A stretch of DNA of 64,000 nt from Juglans regia (Eukaryota > Streptophyta > Magnoliopsida > Fagales > Juglandaceae): assembly GCF_001411555.2 (NCBI RefSeq), contig NC_049911.1:34237340-34301339 (forward strand), in the 5' to 3' direction. Below the pieces are notes generated by a model. The model had not been told where the DNA came from, made no database searches, and was given only the letters and a program-made list of their open reading frames with translations. Positions 12,247-27,838 of the stretch are shown piece after piece (the stretch's first letter is position 1; the number at the start of each line of letters is the position of its first letter). The position numbers and the translations under genes are program-made.

Positions 12247-12436
12247 GAGATATTTAGATTCGCATGACATTTTAGTTTATCTCAATTTATCTTAACTCAT
12301 CTTATTACTATTTATTACTATTTAATAACTTTAACTTATAAATCTTACTATTATTCACAACTCATCTCATTACTATTCACAATCCATCTTAACTCATCTT
12401 AAATCATCTCAAATTATTTTCGAATCCAAACGTCTC
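12247..12436. mobile_element. MITE of about 190 bp with TTAG flanks
   Basis: Terminal inverted repeats GAGATATTTAGATTCG and (reverse complement of right end) GAGACGTTTGGATTCG flank an interior of repeated CATCTTA / ACTATT units. TTAG is present directly outside both ends (12243-12246 and 12437-12440), a plausible 3-4 bp target duplication of the PIF/Harbinger (Tourist) type. Confidence 0.5.
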
Positions 12437-12816
12437 TTAGTTCAACTTTTGAAATGCGTTGACTTCTAATCGATCCGAACTTCCAACTTATTTCCTTTGT
12501 ATACCTTCGCCTATTTACCCAAGTTAATATAATCTTCTTTTCAAAAAATTAATAAAATATTATTCTATCCATTAAAAATAAAAATAAAATCCTATTTATT
12601 CCCTCCTATTATAGAAGCACCCGTATTATCAATTTAGCCATTAAAAAATATTTAAAAAACCAGAAAACCAATTTCTATCATTTTTTTTTCATTAAACTCG
12701 TAATTAAAAACATGAAATTATTAACTTGCTTAAAGGAAAGCAGTTTTGGCCACTGTTGGAATGGGCATGCCGTACTTCGTTCTGTAGTTACAAGGGGAAT
12801 GTATCTAATCAATTTG

Positions 12817-19008
<6,192 letters not shown>

Positions 19009-19239
19009 TGCAAATGACCTCCTCGAGTTTGATAATCCGAAAAGGGTTTAAAGAAGTTAAATTGCTCAGACACTCTGCGAGCATGTCGTTTTTAAGTCGT
19101 GCTCTACCTCACTCAACTACCAGAGGGTGTCACTCAACTACCAGCGGTTCAGCATTCAAGGCACAATGTGACAGGAGTGGGCACCGTACCACTGTTGAAG
19201 GCGATGACGGGCAAATCGGGAACCATTCGAAATAAGGAA

Positions 19240-20469
19240 TTTTTTAAAAAAGTTAAAAACTGTAGTATGTAACTGATATGGCTAAAATCCAAACCGACAG
19301 TTTTTTAGATCTTTCATGCCGACCAAAACTGGCCGATAGTGAGGGAGAGAACCGGCCCTGATCAGTTAAACTGTCGGCGGTGATTAATCTATCCTTAAAC
19401 TTACATCATAAATTTAAAACAGTTTTATTATATACAATCGTTAGATATAATTGGTGTACTGTCGTCCATGCCACGTCAGATTTAAAATGAATTTTTTCTC
19501 TCTCATCAGCTCTCTCTCTCTTATCAGCTCGATATTTTTCTCTCACCAGTTCTAGCAGCTCGGTTTGTCCCTCCATCAGCTCGATTCTCTCTCATCAAGT
19601 GTCTCTACGTTAGCCACATTTCGCCGTTTGCACCAGGCACTTGCAACAAGCATTTTTCAATTTAAAATAAATCAACTCAAAATTCATAAAAAATTAAAAA
19701 ATACATAACAAATCAACTCAAAATTCATAACAAAATCACAAATTAAAAAAAAAAGTGGACCTCAAGTCGCAGAGACGTTGGAGACAACAGAGAGATGAGA
19801 GAAGGTTGGAGATGCGTGGGTTTAACAAACGGTGGGGGTCTGCAGGGCTAGGGGGCAGTGGCTTCATTTTTGTTAAGAGCGAGTGAGACAGAAACTATCA
19901 GGAGGGAGCTTAAATTTGGGAGGGAAGTGGAACGATATGAAGAAGAGGAAGAATAAGAAGAAGAGAGAGGGGGCGGCTATTTCGAAACGACGTCATTTGG
20001 ATTAAGAGTAGTGTTATATATATTTACAATTTTACTTATGTTTTTATGTACAAAACTCGTTTTGTTAGTTTTCTTTTGAATTTTAAATTTAATGATTTTC
20101 AACATATCAATAACTAACACGTGGATAAATAAATTTTTTATAAGTTTTTTTTTAAATACATCTAGCATTTTCCTTGAATTAAAGCCAAACGGTTCCGTTT
20201 CATTTTTTTTAAAAATAAACTTCATGACCAAAATGATGTCGTTTCACTCAATTAAGTGAAACGGCGTCGTTTCATATATATATATATAAAAAATACATAT
20301 ATATATATATGTTATTGTCGTTTTGGCAGTTTGACATTGGTTCAAATCGGGACTGAATCAGCCAATGTCGGTTTTAGCAAATTCCTATCGCCGGCCAACA
20401 GGTTTTGATCGATTCCTGACTCTGACAGTCGAAATATGTCGATGACAGCCGGTCCGGTTCAGTTGGTTC
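19240..20469. repeat. Older repeat hosting a hAT element
   Basis: This stretch has GA/AG-rich leaders, CCGACAG and GGCCGATAG phrases, runs such as GAAACGGCGTCGTTTC, and an end CAGCCGGTCCGGTTCAGTTGG. Its organisation resembles the hAT element at 20470-21092 (CGG-rich ends, purine-rich middle, GGCGTCGTTT/GGCGCCGTTT blocks). It may be an older, diverged member of the same non-autonomous family into which the younger one inserted. No coding sequence was recognised; outer ends unclear. Confidence 0.4.
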
Positions 20470-21092
20470 TAGGGCTGTACACCGATGGGTTCGGTGTCGG
20501 TTTCGGCGCAAAACTGAGACACCACTAACGTCTGCCATGGGTCTGTTGAACCGGCCGAAACCGAGGATTTGGAGAGAAAAAATTGATCATATCAGTCTCA
20601 ATGTGCGTCGGCGCGGTCTTCGGTCCACTGTCGACGTCTTCTGTAAAGGAGGAGGAACTGAGGAAGAGTGAAGAAGTGTCTCGCCGTCGCTGCCATGAAA
20701 GAATAAGAGAGTTGCAAAGGCTAGAGAGGAAGAAGATGACGCGGGGAAGAAGAAGAGGGGCGGGGGGTCGGGGGGGTTATTAATTCATCTTAAAATGGCG
20801 CCGTTTGTCTTAAAAGTCAAACGGTGACGTTCTATTATAATTTTTTTTTAACTTTCAAGCTCTAAAACGGCGCCGTTTTATATACATATATTAATATATA
20901 TATATATATATATTTAAATAGATCGGATCGACCGGTTCAGCAGTTTTCCAGAGGTTCAAAACGGCGCCGAACCGTCGATATCGGTTTTCCTTCAATTACT
21001 CTCGACCGCCGACCGGTTCTTTGCCGGTTCTGTGCTCTGACGGTCGGTCTGATCGGTTCACACCCGATTCCGACAGTTCCTGTACAGCCCTA
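20470..21092. mobile_element. Non-autonomous hAT-type element (623 bp) with 8-bp TSD
   Basis: The element begins TAGGGCTGTACA and ends TGTACAGCCCTA, a perfect 12-bp terminal inverted repeat. The 8-bp sequence GTTGGTTC is directly repeated outside both ends (20462-20469 and 21093-21100). An 8-bp duplication and a TAG-type terminus are hallmarks of hAT transposons. The interior is rich in CCGGTTCGG-like motifs and GGCGCCGTTT blocks and has no transposase frame. Confidence 0.8.
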
Positions 21093-21138
21093 GTTGGTTC
21101 CTATACACCCCAAGTAACTAAGGTTGGCTTATTTACAC

Positions 21139-21305
21139 AAACATTCTCAATTCATTTCATTTCATCTTATCTAATTATTATAATTATTTTAAACTTTTAA
21201 ACAAATACATTAATAATTCAAATTTTTTAAAATTTTAAAATAAAAATTTAGTCAATTTTTAACTTTTATCTAATTTAATATCATCTGTGTAACTAAATTA
21301 AACGT
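21139..21305. mobile_element. AT-rich MITE, TGAGATGAGAT family, copy 3
   Basis: Starts ACATTCTCAATTCATTTCAT, then CATCTTATCTAATTATTATA and the shared AATAATTCAAATTTTT / AAAATAAAAATTTAG core. A degraded copy with approximate ends. Confidence 0.4.
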
Positions 21306-22104
21306 GGAGTTTTGCAAATTACAAACTGTAACTGTAAAGTTTTGCCGACTATAACATCTAGATTCTAAATTATCTAGAGATCGCAGCCTTCGAATTATTT
21401 TTTTTAAAGATTTATCTTAGAATTTACAACCATCTACATTCATAATTATAATTTGAATGCAAGGCACATGTCCAGATAAAAGTATTGTTGCGTTTTCTCG
21501 ATCTATAGGGCAATATATAACTTTCAAAATACATATAGATTATAATTAATCATTAAAATTGATAATCATAACAAAATTTTGTTAACATAATAACGAACTA
21601 AATAATGTGGAAGTATTTTTGAGTTTTGTAAATTATAAAAAATAATTATTAATCATGTAGCGGCAAAACAATATAGATAGGTGAATTAAAACATGACTTC
21701 TTTTATATACAAATATTGTAAATTTTAATGTTTGTTTGTTAACGGTAAACATGTATTTGTTTCACATGTGATCATTAGACTGTCTGGAAAATAGTTACCT
21801 TGTTTTAAGAATATAGAACTGTTTTTTGTTCATGAAATTGATATTTCCAACTCATGTATAGTTTTTCTTTACTGCGAGGGTCGTGTCTAGATCTACATTA
21901 TTTGAAGATGATCTTGAAAGTTAAAATGTTTTGAACTAAACTAACAATAATGTAAAATAGAACGTAACAATAATAGAACATCCTTTAGTATGCCAACCCT
22001 TGTGATTGAACAACACGTTTTATGTAAATGTTAATGGATAGAAAAATTATTACATGATCTTATGTAACATCTGGTATTTTATTTAAGGATTTTAAAATCT
22101 ATTA

Positions 22105-22135
<31 letters not shown>

Positions 22136-23172
22136 AGTTGGAAAAAAGAGAGGTTAAAATCCAGAGTACATTTTATTCAAAGGGTATTAGTGTGTGAAAA
22201 TCTAATGTTTTAAATAGTGCATATTTTTGCTTAGTCGTATTTTCTCAGGACTTGAATGATGTAGATTTTTTTTTTTTTTTTAAGTTTTCCGAAACAAACT
22301 AATTTTGAGGTACAATCCATAGTACCTTTGGTTGGGACATGTAATTTTCTTTATTTTTTATATTCTGTTCTTGTTCTTTAAATGTTTGTTATTCTATTAT
22401 TTTTTGGGTCTGATCTAGGTGTAAGATTTGAATTAGTTATCTTTCTTACCTTTTTCGTATTCTTTTCCAGAAAGTGGAGGTAATGGGAAAGGAATGAAGG
22501 TTTGGTAGTTTGAATCTTGCATTTTGTTTTCTTGGGATTTTGCTTAGTTGTATTTTCTCAAAGACTTGAATGATGTAGTTTTTTTTTTTTTTTTTTTAAG
22601 TTTCTGAACCAAACTAATTTTGAAGCATTTACTGAAAAATGATCCCCCAAATGCATATCATGTGTATTCTGTTGTTGGAAGCACAAAATTGCTTATGGTA
22701 GGTTGAGTAAGTTTTGATTTTATCCTTAGTTGTTGTTCATTAAAACCAAACAAACTGATGGTGTCCTATCTATGTTGTAACTGGTTGGCATTTTCATTAC
22801 TTTTTGCACGTATAGAGAAACTTTCTTATAAAACATAGTTCTCAAGAGTAAGACTAAGAAATGTTTGGTATTGTCGTTGCATTAAATTTGTTTCATTTAA
22901 GTAGACACGTGCTTCCCACTCCATCTCAAATTTAACTGATGTTGCATAACAACTCAGTTAATGATTGCCTGAAAATAATCATGGGAGGATAGATTTTTTG
23001 AGTTTTATGATTAGTTTTTTTTTTTTTTAAATTGAATTGTTGTTCCATTTTCTTTTCATTTTTTTTATAAGTTTTCTATTTTTCATGAAATTTCTTCATT
23101 TTCATATTAGGATAGATTTTTTTTTTTTTTTTGGTTTTTATGAGTTTTTTGTGATTCTCTTCATGTGTATAG
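21306..23172. other. Non-coding stretch upstream of the WEE1 fragment
   Basis: AT-rich sequence with a TTA microsatellite (22090-22136), several poly-T runs and an internal direct duplication (about 80 bp, 22225-22306 and 22538-22620). It may represent intron sequence of the duplicated WEE1 gene and/or the body of the Helitron ending at 23673. No further exon was recognised with confidence. Confidence 0.4.
22225..22620. repeat. Direct duplication of about 80 bp
   Basis: Copy one (22225-22306) and copy two (22538-22620) both read TTTTGCTTAGT.GTATTTTCTC, then GACTTGAATGATGTAG, a poly-T run, and AAACTAATTTTGA. They are separated by about 230 bp. The unequal poly-T lengths and point differences show it is not recent. 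Confidence 0.6.
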
Positions 23173-23372
23173 GTCACGAAGATTGCATGGGACTGCACTA
23201 AGAAATCGTTGCAAATTATACATGAAAGAGGCTGAATTGTTCACCTAGATGTCAAACCTTATAATATTTACGTAAATAATGGTGTTTATAAATTTTGTGA
23301 TTTTGGATGTGCAATTCTCACGAGAAGAGCTTGCCAACTGAATAGCGATTTTGTATGTTGTTCAATTTATGT
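23173..23372 (+). pseudogene. WEE1-like protein kinase fragment, broken
   Basis: After a TGTATAG acceptor-like site the plus strand reads a kinase segment: IIHERG, an in-frame TGA, IVHLDVKPYNIYVNNGVYKF, then CDFGCAI. This is the catalytic loop (HLDVKPxN) and DFG region of WEE1, the kinase that phosphorylates CDKs to delay mitosis; WEE1 uses HLDVKPDNIYVKNG here. Compared with that family the fragment has a stop in place of the Gly-Ile junction, Tyr for the Asp of KPDN, and a frameshift after DFGCA, beyond which SLP-E is still recognisable in another frame followed by a stop. Only this one exon was found, so it is a captured or duplicated fragment and not a gene. It lies about 300 bp upstream of a Helitron-like 3' end. 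Confidence 0.75.
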
Positions 23373-23644
23373 AAATAATGTGTTTAATTAGGTGTTGTTT
23401 AGAATGTATCTTTGAAGAGCTTTCATCTTGGCTTTTATCATTAATTCAACGTTTCCAACTTAATTTTCATGAATCTATTCCAAGTTTTAGTGCATGTTAT
23501 GAGATGAAATGTATTCTTCCATTTCAAAGGTTTTAATTAACTTTGGCACTTTTTGAATGAATTGTTACTGTTATATGCTTTTGCAAAAATATTTTCTATA
23601 GAGCTATTTTATTCTTCCAACTAGGCACTACGTGCACGGGACAT

Positions 23645-23673
23645 ACGTGCCTTGCACGTAGCACCCTTATTAG
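23645..23673 (+). mobile_element. Helitron-like 3' terminus
   Basis: A perfect short hairpin ACGTGC-CTT-GCACGT (23645-23659) is followed 10 bases later by TTAG and then T, close to the Helitron rule (hairpin, about 10 nt, CTRR, T). Hairpin and tail are related to the end of the Helitron at 53237-53721 (ACGTGC-TTCAG-GCACGT ... CTAG T). The matching 5' end was not located. Confidence 0.5.
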
Positions 23674-24189
23674 TGTTAAATCAAATTACAACTTGCATGA
23701 GTTTTGGCAGTGGGCACTAGGTGTTGGGGTTGAATCCCACAATGGGAAGCGCTCAGGATTATTGGTGACTCATTGGTTCATGGACCATTGATGCTCTCAT
23801 GGAGCTGGAGTCAGGTTTTGGCTGGGAGCGCCTGTGGTTTTCACCGTCTAGGCCCCTTTTGTCTGGCTCCCAGCAAGTTGGGTGCTACTATGGTTATGTC
23901 TTGGTAGGGAAGCCATCTCTAATCATCCCCTCCAACCCTTTTTTGTCGAATAAGAAAATCGCGACTTGCCTTCCTTTTTCCCTACCTTCACACGCAAAAA
24001 GCATGCCATATGGATTGGCACATGGATTCAGGATTATTACTAAAATGCCTTCAAGGTTTGGAAAAAATGCCCGTAATCCCTCCATCACATGAACCTTTTT
24101 TTTTCTAAGCAAAAATGAGAGGTGGGGGCAACCATCATAGCTATTCTCCATGCACATAACCATAAGAGTCATTCCCTGCTGTGGAAAGT

Positions 24190-24390
24190 CTAGTTTGAGT
24201 CGTAGCTACTGCCTAATGGACGAGCCCGTCACCCCAGTACCACCAAGTTGTCAGCCGGTCCAAAACCCATCTCATAAACTCTTGGTTAGGCACTACTCCC
24301 GCAAGTGATCTCGATTTACGTCCAACTTGAACTCTTGACCTCAAGGCTATGGGATATCAACTCGTACCAACTGAGCTACCACCTTGGTGG
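24190..24390 (-). mobile_element. tRNA-derived SINE
   Basis: Read on the minus strand the element starts near 24390 with GGTGGTAGCTCAGTTGGTAC (box A-like) and about 30 bases later GGTCAAGAGTTCAAGT (box B-like). These are the internal RNA polymerase III promoter of a tRNA-related SINE head. The remaining ~130 bp is a non-tRNA body. 3' limit approximate. Confidence 0.6.
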
Positions 24391-24399
24391 TTTACAAAC

Positions 24400-26390
24400 C
24401 TTTTCTATTCACCAAGTAATCTTTTACTCTCTTTCAATAGGAATTTGTCTCTTAGGTGACCTTAATGTCCGTTTATGGAATTTTAAACCTTATTACGTTT
24501 TTGCCCCTTCACTTGTGAATCATTGACACGAAGTGATTATTTTATGTTGGGTTGTTTCTTACGTGGTGAGTTGGGCATGTTTTACAGTGGATTATATTTA
24601 GTCGAGCTTAACCCTACGATGGGCTGATTTTATGGGTTTGATTTTAAATCTATTAAATTAATAAAGTCTAATTATGTTATTAAAGTTATAATTAGAATAT
24701 ATATATATTAAGTGTGTTTAGAAAATATTAGTATTTATTAATTTTGACATATAACTTAATAATTATTAAAGTTACTTCCATAGTATCTATGCAAGTAAAT
24801 TGAGCATTATAACACGTCTTTCTAGAAAGTTCTTTTAGAAATTTAGTAATGCAAAATATTTTGTATAGGTGACACGCTACAAAGTGAAATTTCATAAACA
24901 ATGCAATAAGATAAGTAACTTGATCATAAATTAGGAGTAGCACATTAGTTAGTCAGATAGATTATTATTAAAGTTAATTCTTGAAAGCTAGTGTTTATGT
25001 ATCTCACATGTCATGATATATGCAAACATGTCATTCAGTATAACACATGATCATGTCATTCTGCATTATGTTCCGATCAAACAATTATAATTATGTACGT
25101 ATTATATCATGTATCTCACGTTGTATAAGACACGTAAGTTTTATTAAGTTCAAGTACAAGATAATATCATAACAGTTTAATTAGATGACCATTCAAATGC
25201 ACGGTACTAATGCAGTTTCAGGCTGGATGTGTACGCCAAGGACTCAAGCGTGGTCCACTATAGTATGCCAGCATATTGCCTCAGCGGCTCCCTTTACTGC
25301 AAAGAGATATGTGGTCCGTGCACAACCTTGCACACATGGTTAAGTGTGTTGACCAGTTAGATAAGTCAGATAAATCATATCAGTCGGTTAATTTAGATAA
25401 ATCAAGACAAGTCATGCATAACATAAACATCAGTATAATCAGTTGTGATTTTAAGCTCTCTGCATGAAATTTTTTATGAAAACTATATGTTTATTATGTT
25501 TACGTTGTGATGGGTTCCTTACTAAGTCCTTAATTCATTTTAGTTTTATTTCATGTTTTAACCATCTAGGTGAAGATGCTGATCAGTACGAGCAGGCGAA
25601 CCAAGCTTAGATGGAGCAGACTATGAACTTAGTAACGTTATTGTGTGACTGTCTTTTCCATTTTTGTTGATTTGGAAATTATGGTTATGTTTTGTTTGAG
25701 ATATGTTTTATTTTTCAACTCTTTTATGTGATAAACAATGTTTTATTTAATTATGCAAGTCTCTTGTCTGGCTACTTTTACGTAAGCACGTGATATCGAT
25801 AATCCTTTGGAAATGGGTGTTACATCATATTTATAACTGACTTATACCATATGATGGTATTCTTAAAAAAACCGCATAGAAACGTAATGGAGTCATATAA
25901 CTTATACCTTATGATGGAGTCATAAAAAATAACTTATACCATATGTTGGAGTCGTATAAAACATTAATTTGGAGTCGGTTCCATTTTCATCTTAATCTCC
26001 AATTAACATAAAAAACTTTCAAAATAGTTTAAAAGTAGTCAATTAGATCCAAGAATTTTTTGTAGATAAAATATTTCTCTAGATCTAATTCGAACACCAA
26101 CTCATAATTTTATTATTTTTAAAAAATCAATGTAATAGATAACTAAAACATTATATATATTGGTAGGTTATTTTTACAATTCAGTTGACAATTATGCCTA
26201 ATTTTAGAATTTTTGTTAAGAGTTTCGCCTCACCATTATTAATATAATTTATATAATTTAAGTTTTGTTTGATACAATCAAACCTGAAATATAATTGTTT
26301 TTTAACCATAACCCTATTATCCAAATTAAACTTATAAGTGACTCGGCGTTTATTTGAATCGTTATGAAAGCAAAAGTAACTGAAAGGAAA
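24400..26390. other. Intergenic, repeat-like, no gene seen
   Basis: Mostly AT-rich. Stretches near 24900-25640 (repeated CATGTCATT and GATAAGTCAGATAAAT phrases, a moderately GC-rich block at 25220-25330) look like decayed LTR sequence but no LTR ends or retroelement protein domain were identified. An imperfect short tandem repeat at 25838-25975 is listed separately. Confidence 0.4.
25838..25975. repeat. Imperfect short tandem repeat
   Basis: Units resembling ACTTATACCATATGATGG followed by AGTCATA recur at about 25838, 25899 and 25930 with substitutions and a variable spacer. Copy number and period are irregular. Confidence 0.5.
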
Positions 26391-26392
26391 AG

Positions 26393-26474
26393 CGTCGACA
26401 GCAGGATTCGAACCTGCGCAGGCATAGCCCAACAGATTTCGAGTCTGTCTCCTTAACCACTCGGACATATCGAC
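26393..26474 (-). tRNA. tRNA-Ser (anticodon CGA)
   Basis: The 82-nt minus-strand sequence folds as a class II tRNA. The acceptor arm GTCGATA pairs with TGTCGAC with one G-T wobble and discriminator G. The anticodon arm is ACAGA-CTCGAAA-TCTGT with anticodon CGA (reads UCG, Ser). A long variable arm with TGGGCTATGCC follows, and the T arm contains GGTTCGAATCC. The A box (TCCGAGTGGTTAAGG) and B box are intact. A short T run follows directly downstream on the minus strand, as for pol III termination. The identity as serine tRNA is supported by both anticodon and variable arm. Confidence 0.95.
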
Positions 26475-26479
26475 AGATC

Positions 26480-27838
26480 GCTCTAATGATAACTCTACTT
26501 AATTATAGAATTTACTGTCAAAAGGAGCATCTACCGTGCCTGCAATTTTACTCAAATCGGGTTTTTCAACATCTATCCATTGATAAGGGGAGAAAAAAAA
26601 AACTCATTTTGGGTTCAAAGCTCGAGTGCTTTTAGTTCTGGTTACGCAATCCTAGCCCCTCAACATCTTCTATCCATCGTTTGCTACCTCCTTTTGGATG
26701 TCAAATACTATTTATTATTTTATTATTATTTTTCACCTTTTTTTACTACTATTCACTATTCTATTATTACTTTTTCACTACTATTATCAGAATACATCAC
26801 TATCCAAACACAACTAAATCTTCCCCCTCTTCAACTTAATTTCACAACTCAACGTCCATGTAAGACGAATAATTAACACTAACACATTGAATAGCTTTAG
26901 TAAAGAAATACATGAAAAGGCCTGTCATAACAGGCCTGTCATAACAATGTACTAAATGCCTGAAGAGCCAACTAAATCCAAAATTGCTTATAATTTACAT
27001 GGAATCATATTTTGAAAGAGAAGGGAAACACATGCTCAACTGAAATAGTCGGTCATGCAACCTCTGCAGATGAGCAATTAGGCTGAATTTTCACTGGTTT
27101 AAGAGGGTAGCCAGGGCAGAAAATGGACAACTCATATAACAGGACAAAGATTTTTCTTTTTCCCTTCAAAATAAAGGAAACTAAGAACTAACTTTAAAAG
27201 GGAAATGGCAGAAGATTTGCCTGCAAAAGTCCACATCTCGTCAAGCAGAAACTGTATCGGCCAGGCATATAGGATTGGCACTCCAAACAGGAATCACCAA
27301 GGTGAAGATAACCACCGGCAGGATGATCAATGATTCTTGAAGATCTTTCCAACAACAGAGATAACTGATGTGCGTGTGAAAGAGAGAAAGTACAACTGGA
27401 ACCCAGCAAACAACCCAACATAATAAATTCTATCAAACCAGAGGCATTTGGCACCATGAGAAAAGTTGATGTTTTCTGTTTTGTATAGCAAGTGAAATGC
27501 TTTTGCCTGCTATTGGAGTTGATCTAAACTGGCCCTTGTAGCTAAAAATAACCCTTTCCACAACCCTATTGCTGGAAAGCAGCAGATAAATTCCAGCAGA
27601 TGCTCTAAAAATATAGGAGACACCTTAAGCAGCTTTAGGTGTGAGCTGCACACCAGTCTTTGAGATGGGTTAAGACTTGCTTCTTGAAATTATCAAGAAG
27701 CAAGTCTCAAATAATTTTAAACAAGTTATATATCGAAATACATAAATAATCACATTTTTTCGATGGAAGAAAATGAAAATTCAAAATTGAACTAGTTTAC
27801 CTTCACCACCCAAATAGACTCCCCTCACATCTAGAACT
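26480..27838. other. Between tRNA-Ser and the IRX9H stop codon
   Basis: About 26691-26817 is a MITE-like element: TTTTGGATGTCAAATACTAT on one side and ATCCAAACACAAC on the other are imperfect inverted repeats around ACTATT/TTATTA units. From roughly 27000 to 27838 the sequence is less AT-rich and probably contains the 3' UTR of IRX9H, including the hairpin at 27674-27706. Confidence 0.4.
27674..27706. repeat. Perfect short inverted repeat downstream of IRX9H
   Basis: GACTTGCTTCTTGA and TCAAGAAGCAAGTC are exact reverse complements separated by 5 bases, extendable by one A-T pair. It lies about 130-165 bp after the IRX9H stop codon, probably in the 3' UTR. Confidence 0.65.

Larger units (their letters stand above)
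10330..12640. other. Intergenic, AT-rich, between casein kinase and VTE1
   Basis: Upstream side of the kinase gene and downstream side of VTE1. It holds no gene that I can see. Three MITE-like elements are listed separately (near 11699, 11943 and 12247). The remainder is AT-rich with ATAAAA and TATATA tracts. Confidence 0.5.

Noticed and set aside
20583..20783. Plus-strand open frame inside the hAT element
   Set aside because: Arg/Glu-rich low complexity from a GAAGAAG tract; no transposase motif.
24400..25640. Possible LTR or solo LTR
   Set aside because: Some phrases resemble decayed LTR DNA, but no terminal TG/CA pair with flanking duplication, primer-binding site or polyprotein domain could be shown.
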